From: Sulfidibacterium sp964598065 | Lineage (GTDB): Bacteria; Bacteroidota; Bacteroidia; Bacteroidales; F082 | Assembly: GCA_964598065.1 (NCBI GenBank) | Contig: CAZRAW010000145.1 | Location: 1-5,433, forward strand | Length of the DNA stretch: 5,433 nucleotides | Direction: 5' to 3' | In this document: positions 1 to 5,290 of the stretch, piece after piece | Layout of the letters: every line of letters starts with the position of its first letter | Numbering within the stretch: the stretch's first letter is position 1 | Made by a program: the position numbers and the translations under genes | Notes under the pieces: model-generated | The model's database searches: none | The model's input: the letters and a program-made list of their open reading frames with translations, nothing else | Told to the model about the DNA's origin: nothing

Positions 1-1400
1 TTCAAAACTTCCGCTAATTTAGTGTTTTTACGTGCCAGTTGGAAAACCGCATGACATTCCGTGCCGTAATTTTTGCCGAGATAATAGATGGTTTCCTTTG
101 TAAAATCGGGATGTTCCAATTGCAGCTTATGCAGAAACTCTGTCATATTTTTTATGTTACCTCCGTAAAGCGGACGGTTATGACTGATTTCTTCCGGAAG
201 TTTTATCTCTAACTTTCGCTGAATCTTTTTCAGCACATCCACTGCCAGTTGCCGGCTGGTGGTATATTTTCCGCCTTCAACGGTTAACAGACCATCCAAA
301 CCTTCATCGGCATTATCAAAAATTTCATATTTTCGGGACGATTCATAAGAATTTTCCGTGTCGGTATCGGCAAGCGGACGCAGACCTCCGTAAAAAAACA
401 GGACATCCTCATATTTTAGTTCCGCTCCACTGAAGTTTTCGTTCACCTCTTCGAGCAATCCCATGATGCTTGTTTTGGACACTTTGTAATCGTCGGGGTT
501 GCCGAAATACTCTTTGTCGGTGGTTCCGATAAGGCTGTGGCCGCGCCAAGGCATCACCATGATGTGGCGGTCTTGTTTGGTCATCACCGTAACGGCATGG
601 TCTTCACATATTTTGCGGGTAACGATATGAATGCCTTCGGAGCGCCGGATATTGTGTTTTGTGTTGCCGGTAGTGGCCGATTTTATGACAATATCGGCCC
701 ATGGTCCGGCACAATTCACCGTTACCGGAGCGGTAAAACGCCCCTCTTCGCCGGTTGTCAAATCCTTTACCAAAACGCCTTCTACGCGATTCTCTTTCCT
801 GATAAAGGAAACCACCTGCGCATAATTGGACAGACGGGCGCCATAAGTTTCGGCAGATTTCAAAAAAGCAAGGGTCAGCCTTTCGGGAAAAATATTCTGA
901 CAATCGTAATAAACCGTTGAGCCGGTTAGTCCTTGCGGTTTTACACAATGTTCCAGCGCCAGCGTCCGGCTTCGGGAGTACGATTTAAAATGCGGAAGAC
1001 TTTTGGTCGGATCCGAGGTATGGCCCTTGTCATAAGAGAGCATGTCGTACAAACCCATTGCGATGAGCAGCATCCATTTACGGTTCTTGAACTTCCGGTA
1101 CGAGGGTATCATAAAAGGGATGGGATAGACAAAGTTGGGGGCAATATTACTCAGGATTCTTCGCTCTCTTAACGACTCACGCACCAGTCCGAATTCAAGA
1201 TTTTTCAGATATCGCAGTCCGCCGTGGATAAGCTTGGAAGTGGCCGAAGAGGTGGCGGCGCCGAAGTCACCTTTCTCAAACAAAGCCACTTTCATGCCCC
1301 TTGTACCGGCTTCGTAAGCCAGTGCCGCGCCGGTGATGCCACCCCCGATAATGATGAGGTCAAATGTTCCGGTTTTATGCCTGTTGATATATCGCTTCAT
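1..1400 (-). CDS. glpD: Glycerol-3-phosphate dehydrogenase, FAD-dependent (C-terminus cut by window edge)
   Basis: Oxidises sn-glycerol 3-phosphate to dihydroxyacetone phosphate with FAD, normally passing electrons to membrane quinones as a peripheral membrane enzyme of glycerol and phospholipid-glycerol catabolism. The reading frame is open for 466 codons without interruption. Visible are the N-terminal Rossmann FAD motif (FDLIIIGGGITGAA, residues 13-26, then FEKGDFGAATSSATSK at 41-56), the family motif KLIHGGLRYL (56-65), YYDCQ (164-168) followed by PERLTLAF, the substrate-domain motif PWRGHSLIGTTD (284-295), GGLRPL (338-343) and the signature EGGKYTTSRQLA (375-386). The last residues lie in the C-terminal DAO_C domain. 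Family members have about 500-530 residues, so roughly the last 40-60 are outside the window. ATG 1400 is preferred. An in-frame ATG at 1412 would add four residues (MGKI) but lies only 9 bases from the promoter box. Divergent from the toxin-antitoxin locus, so it heads its own transcript. Confidence 0.95.
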   Translation of the reverse strand, partial: MKRYINRHKTGTFDLIIIGGGITGAALAYEAGTRGMKVALFEKGDFGAATSSATSKLIHGGLRYLKNLEFGLVRESLRERRILSNIAPNFVYPIPFMIPSYRKFKNRKWMLLIAMGLYDMLSYDKGHTSDPTKSLPHFKSYSRSRTLALEHCVKPQGLTGSTVYYDCQNIFPERLTLAFLKSAETYGARLSNYAQVVSFIRKENRVEGVLVKDLTTGEEGRFTAPVTVNCAGPWADIVIKSATTGNTKHNIRRSEGIHIVTRKICEDHAVTVMTKQDRHIMVMPWRGHSLIGTTDKEYFGNPDDYKVSKTSIMGLLEEVNENFSGAELKYEDVLFFYGGLRPLADTDTENSYESSRKYEIFDNADEGLDGLLTVEGGKYTTSRQLAVDVLKKIQRKLEIKLPEEISHNRPLYGGNIKNMTEFLHKLQLEHPDFTKETIYYLGKNYGTECHAVFQLARKNTKLAEVL

Positions 1401-1421
1401 GATTTTGCCCATTTTAAAGTA

Positions 1422-1429
1422 CAAAGGTT
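1422..1429 (-). promoter_or_regulatory. Putative -7 promoter element of glpD
   Basis: Reads AACCTTTG on the minus strand, one mismatch from the Bacteroidetes -7 consensus TAnnTTTG. It ends 21 bases before ATG 1400, a spacing like that of other boxes in this window. No convincing -33 TTG is seen at the expected distance. Placement is by pattern only. Confidence 0.4.
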
Positions 1430-1651
1430 GGAAACAATTAGCAAATTTTTTTTAACATTTGGTAAAAAATGAAGATAGAGAAAAGATGTTCACTATGAGG
1501 TTCTGTTTTTTTGGGGGCTTCTGAACTGAAAAGAAAATCACACATTTTCCCGGAGTTGGGAGGCATTCTAATAACGTTATTCTGTTTTCATCGTTTGTTT
1601 TACATCTCAAAATAATATTTAGCCAACTTAAAATAAAGGCGTTGAAAAAAT

Positions 1652-1667
1652 TGTTAACTTTGTAACA
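1652..1667. promoter_or_regulatory. Candidate operator: short inverted repeat over the antitoxin promoter
   Basis: TGTTA, six bases, then TAACA form a perfect 5-base inverted repeat that encloses the -7 box and touches ATG 1667. Antitoxins of type II modules commonly repress their own promoter through such palindromes. Here this is an inference from position and symmetry, and a 5-base arm can occur by chance in AT-rich DNA. Confidence 0.3.
1655..1662 (+). promoter_or_regulatory. Putative -7 promoter element of the toxin-antitoxin locus
   Basis: TAACTTTG is an exact match to TAnnTTTG. It ends 4 bases before ATG 1667 and 25 bases before ATG 1688. The second spacing resembles those of the other genes here (21-26 bases), which favours 1688 as the antitoxin start unless the message is leaderless. 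No -33 TTG is seen at a good distance. Confidence 0.5.
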
Positions 1668-1900
1668 TGGAAATGAATATTCAAAACATGAAGATTGAAT
1701 TAATTCAATGGTTAACCACCTTGGATGACAAGTATTTAATTCAAAAAATTCTTGATTTGCGTAAAAGCCAGACAAAAGATTGGTGGAATGAAATATCTGA
1801 TGCAGAAAAATCATCGATAGAAAAAGGTATTTCTGATGCAGAAGATGGAAAACTAAATTCTCATTCCGAAGCGCGTAAAGTTTATGAAAAGTGGTTGTAA
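1667..1900 (+). CDS. Antitoxin of a RelE/ParE-type toxin-antitoxin module
   Basis: A 77-residue acidic protein (70 residues if ATG 1688 is used) of the Bacteroidetes addiction-module antitoxin type. It has an N-terminal helical part (MKIELIQWLTTLDDKYLIQK, residues 8-27), a DWW motif (38-40), and the C-terminal stretch IEKGISDAEDGKL (51-63) followed by SHSEARKVYEKWL, which in this family wraps and neutralises the toxin. It should bind the toxin encoded immediately downstream and may repress its own promoter. Possible starts are ATG 1667, 1673 and 1688; spacing from the -7 box favours 1688, so the coordinates given are the longest form. The 3' end overlaps ATG 1884 of the toxin. The locus is visibly more AT-rich than glpD or mgsA, consistent with horizontal acquisition. 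Family assignment rests on sequence pattern and on the ParE-like frame next door. Confidence 0.75.
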   Translation: MEMNIQNMKIELIQWLTTLDDKYLIQKILDLRKSQTKDWWNEISDAEKSSIEKGISDAEDGKLNSHSEARKVYEKWL

Positions 1901-2188
1901 AATTGTGAGTGGACGGACAATGCCTTAGCTGAATTAAGAGCGACATATAAATATCTTGAAGATAATTGGACAGAGAAAGAGTTGAGGAGCCTTTCGGCTG
2001 AGATTGACAGAACAGTACATTTAATTTCTAATAATCCGGGACTGTTTCCCGTATCAGAAAAATTGAACATCAGAAAGGTTGTCATAAAGAGCCTAAATAC
2101 ATTATATTACAGAGAAAAGGAAGATAATAAAGTTGAAATACTTTCATTCTTTTCAAATAGACAAAACCCTAATAAACGGAAGATATAA
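1884..2188 (+). pseudogene. RelE/ParE-family toxin with 5' frameshift
   Basis: The frame from about 1901 to 2188 encodes a ParE/RelE-like toxin body: EWTDNALAELRATYKYLEDN, then ELRSLSAEIDR, then NPGLFPVSEKLNIRKVV, then LYYREKEDNKVEILSFFSNR and QNPNK. These match the helix-helix-strand order and the late R-V-I/Y-R/V-I-L-F-RQNP pattern of the family. The frame contains no ATG or GTG; its first start-like codon is TTG 1982, which would remove about 27 N-terminal codons. ATG 1884, overlapping the antitoxin end, reads MKSGCKIV but is one frame off and stops at 1926-1928. Losing one base (or gaining two) near 1899-1907 explains this and implies an original protein of about 100 residues, the usual length. 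It is either a disabled toxin, a sequencing error, or a gene with unusual initiation. The family call is firmer than the pseudogene status. Confidence 0.7.
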
Positions 2189-2215
2189 CACAAGTACAAC
2201 AATGCCCCCAATCCC

Positions 2216-2237
2216 CGCTTCAAGCTCCCAAAGAACT
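2216..2237. repeat. Copy A of a short degenerate intergenic repeat
   Basis: CGCTTCAAGC followed by TCCCAAAGAACT. The same order of blocks (CGCTTCGAGC, then TCCCGAAGAACT) occurs at 4163-4190 with six extra bases between the blocks. Both copies lie in intergenic DNA on the same strand. Possibly traces of a small dispersed repeat; two imperfect copies are thin evidence. Confidence 0.3.
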
Positions 2238-2294
2238 CCCAACCCTGTACAAACGGGCCTCTCACCAGTTGATCTCACATTTACATCTTCCATA

Positions 2295-2328
2295 AGCTAT
2301 TTTTTATCAACGAATTAAGCGAATAGCT
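2295..2328. terminator. Candidate bidirectional terminator hairpin between toxin and Crp-family gene
   Basis: AGCTATT (2295-2301) and AATAGCT (2322-2328) are a perfect 7-base inverted repeat with a 20-base loop that includes a T run. It lies in the 184-base spacer between two convergent genes, 44 bases beyond the Crp-family stop and about 107 beyond the toxin stop. The long loop, AU-rich stem and lack of a U run right after the stem make it a weak intrinsic terminator. Confidence 0.25.
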
Positions 2329-2372
2329 CGAATAATCTTCCGACTTTCGTCTTCCAAAAATCTGTTTACCAT

Positions 2373-2948
2373 TCACTCAAACTGCATTGTCCGCCGTAAG
2401 CGGCTAAGCGACTGGGAAGTAATGCCTAGATAGGAAGCAATGTATTGCAAAGGAACATGCTGGAAGATATCGGGAAACTGTTTCATCATCTCCTTATATC
2501 TTACTTCTGCCGGCTGGGTGATGAATGCGTAAATCCGGCTTTGTGTCTGCACAAACATCTCCTCCATCACCCGGCGGCCCACACGCTGCCAGTTGTTGTA
2601 CCGATCGTATAAAGCCTCGAGGTTATCGCGGTAGATAACAAACAGCTCACAATCGGTTATGGCCTGGATGATTTCGAAAGAAGGCGTCTGCGAGACATAA
2701 CTTGGAAGTGCCGTAACGAAAGTATGCAGCGGCGAAATGTCGCGGGTAATTTCATCGCCATCGTGGTTATACAACACGCGCAAATAACCTTCCTGTGTAA
2801 AAGAAATGTAACGGGCTATCTCTCCTTCCCTGATAAAATATTCGTTTTTTTTGAGCTTTCTGACTTTGATAAAAGGCTTTACAGCTTCCCATTCCTCCTG
2901 ACTAAGGTTGGCAAATTGTGTAACAAATTGTTTTAAATCTTCATACAT
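2373..2948 (-). CDS. Crp/Fnr-family transcriptional regulator
   Basis: A 191-residue cytoplasmic DNA-binding regulator. Residues about 1-115 form a cyclic-nucleotide-binding-like beta-roll (EYFIREGEIARYISFTQEGY at 36-55, then LRVLYNHDGDE). Residues about 115-145 are the long dimerisation helix. The C-terminal helix-turn-helix is VPLQYIASYLGITSQSLSRL (165-184), the pattern shared by many Bacteroidetes Crp-like proteins. The length is normal for this shorter phylum-specific group. The canonical cAMP phosphate-binding cassette with its R-S/T-A triplet is absent; the matching stretch is about ALPSYVSQTPSFEI (80-93), so cAMP binding is unlikely. There are no Fnr-like cysteines for an iron-sulphur cluster: the only cysteine I see is C100. 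The ligand is unknown. Start ATG 2948 sits 23 bases after an exact -7 box. Divergent from mgsA, with a 314-base spacer between them. Confidence 0.9.
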   Translation of the reverse strand: MYEDLKQFVTQFANLSQEEWEAVKPFIKVRKLKKNEYFIREGEIARYISFTQEGYLRVLYNHDGDEITRDISPLHTFVTALPSYVSQTPSFEIIQAITDCELFVIYRDNLEALYDRYNNWQRVGRRVMEEMFVQTQSRIYAFITQPAEVRYKEMMKQFPDIFQHVPLQYIASYLGITSQSLSRLRRTMQFE

Positions 2949-2971
2949 AACATGCTTTTTTCCGGATTATC

Positions 2972-2979
2972 CAAAGATA
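2972..2979 (-). promoter_or_regulatory. Putative -7 promoter element of the Crp-family gene
   Basis: Reads TATCTTTG on the minus strand, an exact match to TAnnTTTG, ending 23 bases before ATG 2948. No clear -33 TTG was found upstream. It supports the chosen start. Confidence 0.55.
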
Positions 2980-3198
2980 AAAATATTTTCCGGTTCTATA
3001 TCTTTTATCGTCATGCTTTTTACGTTGGGTGCAAGGTTGAGCTAATGAGAGAAAGTTTAATTCTGAGCCATTTGCAGGCGGCACTAAGCTCATCGCCATG
3101 ACGGGGTTGGATTGGACAACTTTGAGCGAGGGGACTCAAAACGGGAGTTTAACAAAAAAAAATAAGCCTCCACCTGCTGTGAAAATCCAAAAAATGAT
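2980..3198. other. Intergenic spacer with an unexplained GC-richer patch
   Basis: The 314-base gap between the Crp-family gene and mgsA holds a promoter at each end. Between them, about 3020-3150 is richer in G and C than the A/T-rich flanks. It contains a 6-base inverted repeat, TTTGAG (3121-3126) and CTCAAA (3135-3140), around CGAGGGGA, followed by an A run from about 3152. A short plus-strand frame without a good start is open up to TGA 3099-3101. I recognise no tRNA, riboswitch or protein family. It could be a degraded dispersed repeat, a gene remnant or a small RNA. Confidence 0.35.
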
Positions 3199-3202
3199 TT
3201 CC

Positions 3203-3236
3203 TTTGTAAAAAAATGAATAAACAGATTATTATTTG
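3203..3236 (+). promoter_or_regulatory. Putative promoter of the mgsA operon
   Basis: TTTG (3203-3206) could serve as the -33 element and ATTATTTG (3229-3236) as the -7 element, 22 bases apart. The -7 box keeps TTTG but lacks the leading TA. It ends 26 bases before ATG 3263, the same spacing as the other boxes here. A second weaker candidate is TTCCTTTG (3199-3206). Confidence 0.35.
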
Positions 3237-3262
3237 GTTATCAATTATTTAAAATTAAAACC

Positions 3263-3718
3263 ATGATGAATACCGTAGCCCTTGTGGCCCACGACAACCG
3301 GAAACAGGATTTGATGGAGTGGGTTGAGTATAATTATAAACGATTAATGGACAAAAAGCTGGTTTGCACCGGAACCACCGGCCAACTGGTAAAGAAGGTG
3401 CTTGAAAGACATCTCGGGGGGAAAAAGATAAAAGCTATCGAGCTTCTGAAATCAGGTCCTCTCGGCGGCGACCAGCAACTCGGCGCCATGATTGCCGAAG
3501 GGAAAATCGATATGCTCATTTTCCTGTGGGATCCTATGGAACCGCAACCGCACGATGTGGACGTGCAAGCCTTGCTGCGCATCGCTGTGATGTACAACGT
3601 ACCCACGGCAAACAACCGCTCCACAGCCGATTTTTTGATTACCTCCGAGTTGTACAATACGGATTATCAACCCATTCTGAAAGACTACTCTTCCTACATT
3701 AAAAGGAATTTAAAGTGA
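3263..3718 (+). CDS. mgsA: Methylglyoxal synthase
   Basis: Converts dihydroxyacetone phosphate to methylglyoxal and phosphate, a cytoplasmic bypass of lower glycolysis used when phosphate is short or sugar phosphates accumulate. At 151 residues it matches the usual family length (E. coli 152). Key residues are visible: VAHDNRK (8-14; His10, Asp11, Lys14), the phosphate-binding TGTTG (36-40), SGPLGGDQQ (64-72) with the catalytic Asp70, FLWDP (87-91; Asp90), PHDVD (96-100; His97, Asp100), and NRSTADF (118-124). Compared with E. coli MgsA from memory, the N-terminus is about nine residues shorter and there are about eight extra residues in the segment VLERHLGGKKIKAIELLKSG (46-65), just before the catalytic loop. 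Tandem ATGs at 3263 and 3266 make the exact start uncertain by one codon. First gene of a two-gene operon whose stop overlaps the next start. Confidence 0.97.
   Translation: MMNTVALVAHDNRKQDLMEWVEYNYKRLMDKKLVCTGTTGQLVKKVLERHLGGKKIKAIELLKSGPLGGDQQLGAMIAEGKIDMLIFLWDPMEPQPHDVDVQALLRIAVMYNVPTANNRSTADFLITSELYNTDYQPILKDYSSYIKRNLK
3703..3708 (+). promoter_or_regulatory. Ribosome binding site for the SRPBCC gene
   Basis: AAGGAA inside the last codons of mgsA, with GGA seven bases before GTG 3715. It is the most Shine-Dalgarno-like site in the window and supports the GTG start. Confidence 0.55.
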
Positions 3719-4095
3719 ACGATTACAAACAATACATCAGCATTCATGCGGAGCCGGAGGATGTGTATGCCTGCCTTACCAATCCGTTTACCATTGAGCT
3801 TTGGTCGGATATGCCGGCGAAAATGGAGGCCAAAGAAGGAACGGAGTTTGATATGTTCGAGGGTGATATAACCGGCAAAATTCTGGAACTGGAGCCCAAC
3901 AAAAAAGTGGTGCAACAGTGGTATTTCGGCAACCAGGAAGAACCCTCCATCGTTACTTTCAAAATTCATCCGGACAAAGCGAAAGTTTCGCTGGAACTAC
4001 ATCATACCAACATCCCCGATGAGGCTTATGATGAGATAACAGAAGGCTGGAAAAAATATTTCCTCGGACGGATTAAGGAGTTTCTGGAGATTTGA
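3715..4095 (+). CDS. SRPBCC (START/Bet v1-like) protein, AHSA1-type
   Basis: A 126-residue single-domain protein of the SRPBCC fold, in the group named after the Hsp90 ATPase activator C-terminal domain. Family landmarks are the opening strand with the helix EDVYACLTNPFTIELWSD (15-32), TEFDMFEGDITGKILELEPN (43-62), VVQQWYFG (65-72), SIVTFKI (78-84), the HHTNIPDEAYDEITEGW stretch (96-112) and a final long helix. These small proteins bind hydrophobic ligands in a central cavity, but the ligand and role here are unknown, and the Hsp90 name should not be taken as function. Starts at GTG 3715, overlapping the mgsA stop by four bases (GTGA), so translation is probably coupled. The tight link suggests co-expression with methylglyoxal synthase, though a shared pathway is inference. 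Confidence 0.88.
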   Translation: MNDYKQYISIHAEPEDVYACLTNPFTIELWSDMPAKMEAKEGTEFDMFEGDITGKILELEPNKKVVQQWYFGNQEEPSIVTFKIHPDKAKVSLELHHTNIPDEAYDEITEGWKKYFLGRIKEFLEI

Positions 4096-4162
4096 GGCGT
4101 GAGACAGTAAACCTCTTTTAATAACAGGAGCACCGTGAGAATCTCGATGACCTTTGCGCTTC

Positions 4163-4190
4163 CGCTTCGAGCCTCCCCTCCCGAAGAACT
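4163..4190. repeat. Copy B of a short degenerate intergenic repeat
   Basis: CGCTTCGAGC (4163-4172) and TCCCGAAGAACT (4179-4190), matching the blocks at 2216-2237 with one mismatch in each. It lies in the 208-base spacer after the mgsA operon, which otherwise shows only a weak 4-base stem near 4094-4119 and the promoter of the next gene. Confidence 0.3.
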
Positions 4191-4269
4191 AACTACAAAA
4201 AATTAACAGCACGAAAAGTCTCCCAAACAAATTCTTCAAAAACCGGCAGGAAAAATGAGCGTTTATGCT

Positions 4270-4277
4270 TAATTTTG
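4270..4277 (+). promoter_or_regulatory. Putative -7 promoter element of the DUF4293 gene
   Basis: TAATTTTG matches TAnnTTTG exactly and ends 26 bases before ATG 4304. It lies inside the longer alternative reading frame that begins at ATG 4265, which argues for the shorter start. Confidence 0.5.
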
Positions 4278-4303
4278 CTCCACAGTTTCAAATTGAAAAG
4301 AAC

Positions 4304-4774
4304 ATGATTCAACGTAAACAAACCATTTTTCTATTGCTGGTCGTCATAGCTTCGGTCATCAGCTTTTTCTTCCCGTTGGCCAGCTTTATCGGCGCCAAAG
4401 ATTCGGTCATCCTCTTCGTTGAGAAAGCCAATAGTCTCGTCCCCGGTTCCACCTTTAACCAAAACGGCTATTTCAGTCTGCCGCTGCTTTCGGCCACAGG
4501 TTTTGTGATGCTGTTTTCACTAATTACCATCTTCTTTTACAAAAACCGGAAAGTCCAAATGCAAATCATTAAAGTATGTATCCTTGTGGAAGTGGCGTTC
4601 ATCGGACTTTTCTTTTTGTATTATGTGGATTTTCTGCAAAAACTTACCGGAGGAACCGCCGAATACAAAACCGCCGTTTTCATGCCATTGATTAGCCTGG
4701 TTTTTCTGGTGCTGGCATACCGTGGCGTATTACAGGACGAAAAACTGATACGCAGCGCCGACAGGTTGCGATAG
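4304..4774 (+). CDS. DUF4293 family integral membrane protein
   Basis: A 156-residue inner-membrane protein of unknown function in a family essentially limited to Bacteroidetes. The family's opening MIQRKQTIFLLL and closing DEKLIRSADRLR (145-156) are both present. Four hydrophobic segments are visible at about residues 7-29, 59-78, 88-110 and 124-142, joined by short loops and a charged KNRK loop (80-83). This layout and length are typical. ATG 4304 is chosen over ATG 4265: the extra 13 residues are not family-like, and a -7 promoter box lies within that extension. It has its own promoter, 208 bases after the SRPBCC gene, and runs tail to tail into the metallophosphoesterase gene with three bases between the stop codons. 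Function cannot be given from sequence. Confidence 0.9.
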   Translation: MIQRKQTIFLLLVVIASVISFFFPLASFIGAKDSVILFVEKANSLVPGSTFNQNGYFSLPLLSATGFVMLFSLITIFFYKNRKVQMQIIKVCILVEVAFIGLFFLYYVDFLQKLTGGTAEYKTAVFMPLISLVFLVLAYRGVLQDEKLIRSADRLR

Positions 4775-4777
4775 CTG

Positions 4778-5281
4778 TTAAATCTTCTTGTGCCTGTCTA
4801 TATCCAGTATCTCCAAATCTTTTGGCCGTGCTTTTTCGATGGCAAAACGAACCATTGTTATACTCCTGTGAATTCCGGAATGACCGGCAGCACCCGGATT
4901 GATGTGCAAAAGTCCGTATTTATTGTCGGGGATGACCTTTAAAATATGCGAATGTCCCGAAATAAAAAGTCCGGGACGGTATTTTAGTATCAATTCTCTC
5001 GCTTGCGAGGTGTAACGTCCGGGATAACCGCCAATATGTATCATCAGAACTTTCAGCCCTTCCACTGTAAAAAATGCAACTTCCGGAAAATCTTTACGCA
5101 ACTCACCGCCATCGATGTTTCCGTAAACCGCGCGAACCGTTGCAATAGCCTCCAGCCGTTTAATTACCTCCACACTACCAATATCACCTGCATGCCATAT
5201 CTCATCACAACCGGAAAAAAATTCCGGAATCCGGGGATGAAAAAACCCGTGTGTATCGGATAAAAGCCCTATGGTACTCAT
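4778..5281 (-). CDS. Metallophosphoesterase, YfcE/MJ0936-type
   Basis: A 167-residue cytoplasmic phosphodiesterase of the calcineurin-like fold with a two-metal site. Metal-binding motifs appear in the expected order: SDTHG (8-12; Asp9, His11), HAGD (30-33; Asp33), YGNID (53-57; Asn55), IHIGG (81-85; His82) and SGHSH (108-112; His110, His112), followed by INPGAAG (127-133). Relatives hydrolyse phosphodiesters in vitro; the physiological substrate is generally unknown. ATG 5281 is preferred to the in-frame ATG 5356, because the extra 25 residues carry no family sequence and this start puts DTHG near residue 9 as usual. The -7 box then ends only 9 bases before the ATG, implying a very short or absent leader. 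Convergent with DUF4293. Confidence 0.93.
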   Translation of the reverse strand: MSTIGLLSDTHGFFHPRIPEFFSGCDEIWHAGDIGSVEVIKRLEAIATVRAVYGNIDGGELRKDFPEVAFFTVEGLKVLMIHIGGYPGRYTSQARELILKYRPGLFISGHSHILKVIPDNKYGLLHINPGAAGHSGIHRSITMVRFAIEKARPKDLEILDIDRHKKI

Positions 5282-5290
5282 GATTGGTGG

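Noticed and set aside
885..890. Apparent frameshift in glpD near the YYDCQ-PERLTL junction
   Set aside because: On recount the run is five A (AAAAA on the plus strand) and the frame NIFPERL is continuous; the gene is intact.
537..1472. Several plus- and minus-strand frames inside the glpD region
   Set aside because: They are out-of-frame readings of the intact GlpD coding sequence, which explains the whole stretch with recognisable motifs.
1452..1946. Minus-strand frame of 164 codons across the glpD/toxin-antitoxin spacer
   Set aside because: It runs antisense to the antitoxin and into the spacer, has low-complexity composition and shows no recognisable domain.
2158..2293. Minus-strand frame (starting MEDVNVRS, hydrophobic end) between toxin and Crp-family gene, and the overlapping plus-strand frame 2133-2318
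   Set aside because: Both overlap the well-supported toxin 3' end, have no family signature, and are short enough to be chance.
3121..3140. TTTGAG/CTCAAA hairpin as a terminator
   Set aside because: No T run follows on the plus strand, and on the minus strand the T run precedes the stem; kept only as part of the unexplained patch.
4094..4119. GAGG...CCTC followed by TTTT after the SRPBCC gene, possible terminator
   Set aside because: Only four base pairs with a 14-base loop; too weak to call an intrinsic terminator.
5003..5263. Plus-strand frame of 86 codons
   Set aside because: Antisense to the metallophosphoesterase, whose metal-binding motifs fix the true strand and frame.
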